Assembly (NCBI GenBank): GCA_007694185.1
Contig: RECD01000100.1
Span: 1-64,000 of the forward strand
Direction of reading: 5' to 3'
DNA length: 64,000 nucleotides
Origin: Planctomycetaceae bacterium
GTDB lineage: Bacteria; Planctomycetota; Planctomycetia; Pirellulales; Pirellulaceae
The notes beneath the pieces are model-generated. The model did not search any database and was not told the origin of the DNA. It worked only from the letters and a program-made list of their open reading frames with translations. The position numbers were made by a program, and so were the translations under genes. Shown here one piece after another: positions 63,059 through 64,000 of this stretch. Each line of letters starts with the position of its first letter. Position 1 is the first letter of the stretch.

Positions 63059-64000
63059 TTGACTTCATGTGACCGGATCATCGGCGAGTTCGACCTGGCG
63101 GTTGTTGGCGGCGGGATCGTCGGCTTGGCTTCCGCGGTTCGCGGATCGGAGGAGTTGCCGGGGGCGCGGCTGGTCGTGCTGGAGGCGGAGTCGGAGGTCG
63201 GGCGGCACCAAAGCGGTCACAACAGCGGCGTTCTCCATTCGGGCGTCTACTACCGACCGGGATCGCTCAAGGCGGTCACCTGTCGGGCCGGCAAGGCGAT
63301 GATGGAAGCGTTTTGTGCGGAACACGGCGTGCCGATCGATATTTGCGGCAAGGTGATCGTCGCGACGACGGCGAAGGAAATGGAATCGCTCGAACGGATC
63401 GAGCTGCGGGCGGCGGCCAATGGTGTCCTTTGCGAACGGATCGATTCCGACCGTCTCCGGATTTTAGAGCCGGCCGTCGCGGGGATCGCGGCTTTGCACG
63501 TGCCGGAAACCGGAATCGTCGATTATTACCAGGTCTGCTTGGCGATGCGGCGATTGATCGAACGAACCGGGGGCCGGGTGATCACCGGGGCCCGAGTCGA
63601 CCGGATCGACGTCACGGACGATGGATTGAGGATCGGGACGTCGGCCGGTGAGGTCCGGTCGTCCTGGATGATCAATTGCACGGGGTTGCAAAGCGATCGC
63701 ATTTTGCGGTTAGCGGGAGGAACCCCGCTCGCTCGGATCGTCCCTTTTCGTGGTGAGTACTACGAGTTGGTGCCCGGCCGTCAGCAGCTTTGTCGCAACC
63801 TGATCTATCCCGTGCCGGACCCCGCCTTTCCGTTCCTCGGGGTGCATTTCACTCGGATGATCGGGGGTGGCGTCGAATGCGGTCCGAACGCCGTGTTGGC
63901 GTTGTCGCGAGAAGGATACCGATGGCGTGATCTGAATCCGATGGACCTGGCGGAAACGCTCGCTTTTGGCGGTTTCCGCAGGTTGGCGCTGAGGCATTGG
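63059..64000 (+). CDS. lhgO: L-2-hydroxyglutarate oxidase, cut by the window end
   Basis: The first 314 codons are present and the frame is open at the window edge, so the gene continues to the right. It has a FAD Rossmann motif (LAVVGGGIVGLASA) and the LhgO phrase GRHQSGHNSGVLHSGVYYRPGSLKAVTCRAGKAMM. Further matches are PETGIVDYYQVCLAMRR, the INCTGLQSDR strand and PFRGEYYEL. LhgO (YgaF) oxidises L-2-hydroxyglutarate to 2-oxoglutarate with FAD. It starts at TTG because an in-frame stop lies just upstream. Full length is about 400 residues, so roughly 85 are missing. Confidence 0.93.
   Translation, partial: MTSCDRIIGEFDLAVVGGGIVGLASAVRGSEELPGARLVVLEAESEVGRHQSGHNSGVLHSGVYYRPGSLKAVTCRAGKAMMEAFCAEHGVPIDICGKVIVATTAKEMESLERIELRAAANGVLCERIDSDRLRILEPAVAGIAALHVPETGIVDYYQVCLAMRRLIERTGGRVITGARVDRIDVTDDGLRIGTSAGEVRSSWMINCTGLQSDRILRLAGGTPLARIVPFRGEYYELVPGRQQLCRNLIYPVPDPAFPFLGVHFTRMIGGGVECGPNAVLALSREGYRWRDLNPMDLAETLAFGGFRRLALRHW

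Overview
The window looks like chromosomal DNA from a planctomycete (Pirellulales/Rhodopirellula-like). The reasons are the high GC content, two DUF1559 prepilin-like proteins each followed by a small lipoprotein, three formylglycine sulfatases, PQQ-type beta-propeller proteins, Tat-exported sugar phosphate isomerase/epimerase-like proteins, and a CysD/CysNC sulfate-activation pair. I see no rRNA, tRNA, CRISPR array, transposase, integrase or prophage gene. About 50 genes fill almost the whole window. Long open frames antisense to them are products of GC-rich codon use.

Layout. 0.3-8.2 kb: an exported beta-propeller protein overlapping a degenerate receiver-domain protein, a redoxin, two sulfatases and a DUF1559/lipoprotein pair. 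8.6-11.4 kb: accD, an atypical protein kinase and a HpcH/HpaI aldolase. 11.4-14.3 kb (minus): an isomerase-like protein, a DinB-like protein and apgM. 14.5-23.5 kb: pgi, trpA, a membrane alpha/beta hydrolase, four exported or lipoprotein genes including the second DUF1559, and an RlmM-like methyltransferase. 23.5-26.5 kb (minus): cysNC and cysD. 26.7-31.2 kb: ABC ATPase, FtsX/MacB permease and HlyD adaptor. 31.2-40.0 kb: a divergent flagellar locus, with fliP-fliQ-fliR-(small ORF)-flhB on the minus strand and flhA-flhF-fliA on the plus strand, around an LpxL-like acyltransferase. 40.1-48.9 kb: NYN nuclease, glycyl-tRNA synthetase, OsmC, beta-helix protein and HrpA. 49.0-51.9 kb (minus): sulfatase-repeat protein and an isomerase-like protein. 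52.3-59.9 kb: thrS, an oligopeptide-binding protein, an aldehyde dehydrogenase and a beta-propeller protein. 60.0-64.0 kb: a TelA-like coiled-coil protein divergent from a small membrane protein, a histone-deacetylase-family enzyme and an L-2-hydroxyglutarate oxidase cut off by the window end.

The flagellar locus holds the most unusual observations. FlhB stops just after the conserved GDP of its linker and lacks the whole autocleaving NPTH domain. A 34-codon ORF, too short for ordinary gene callers, fills the fliR-flhB gap almost exactly. A sigma-28-like promoter lies upstream of fliA. Other points are a kinase translated directly behind accD with a cysteine in place of the catalytic-loop lysine, a receiver domain without its phosphoacceptor aspartate, and the TelA-like divergent module, whose intergenic region carries two hairpins. 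Functional calls come from reading the proteins by eye. No database search was run.
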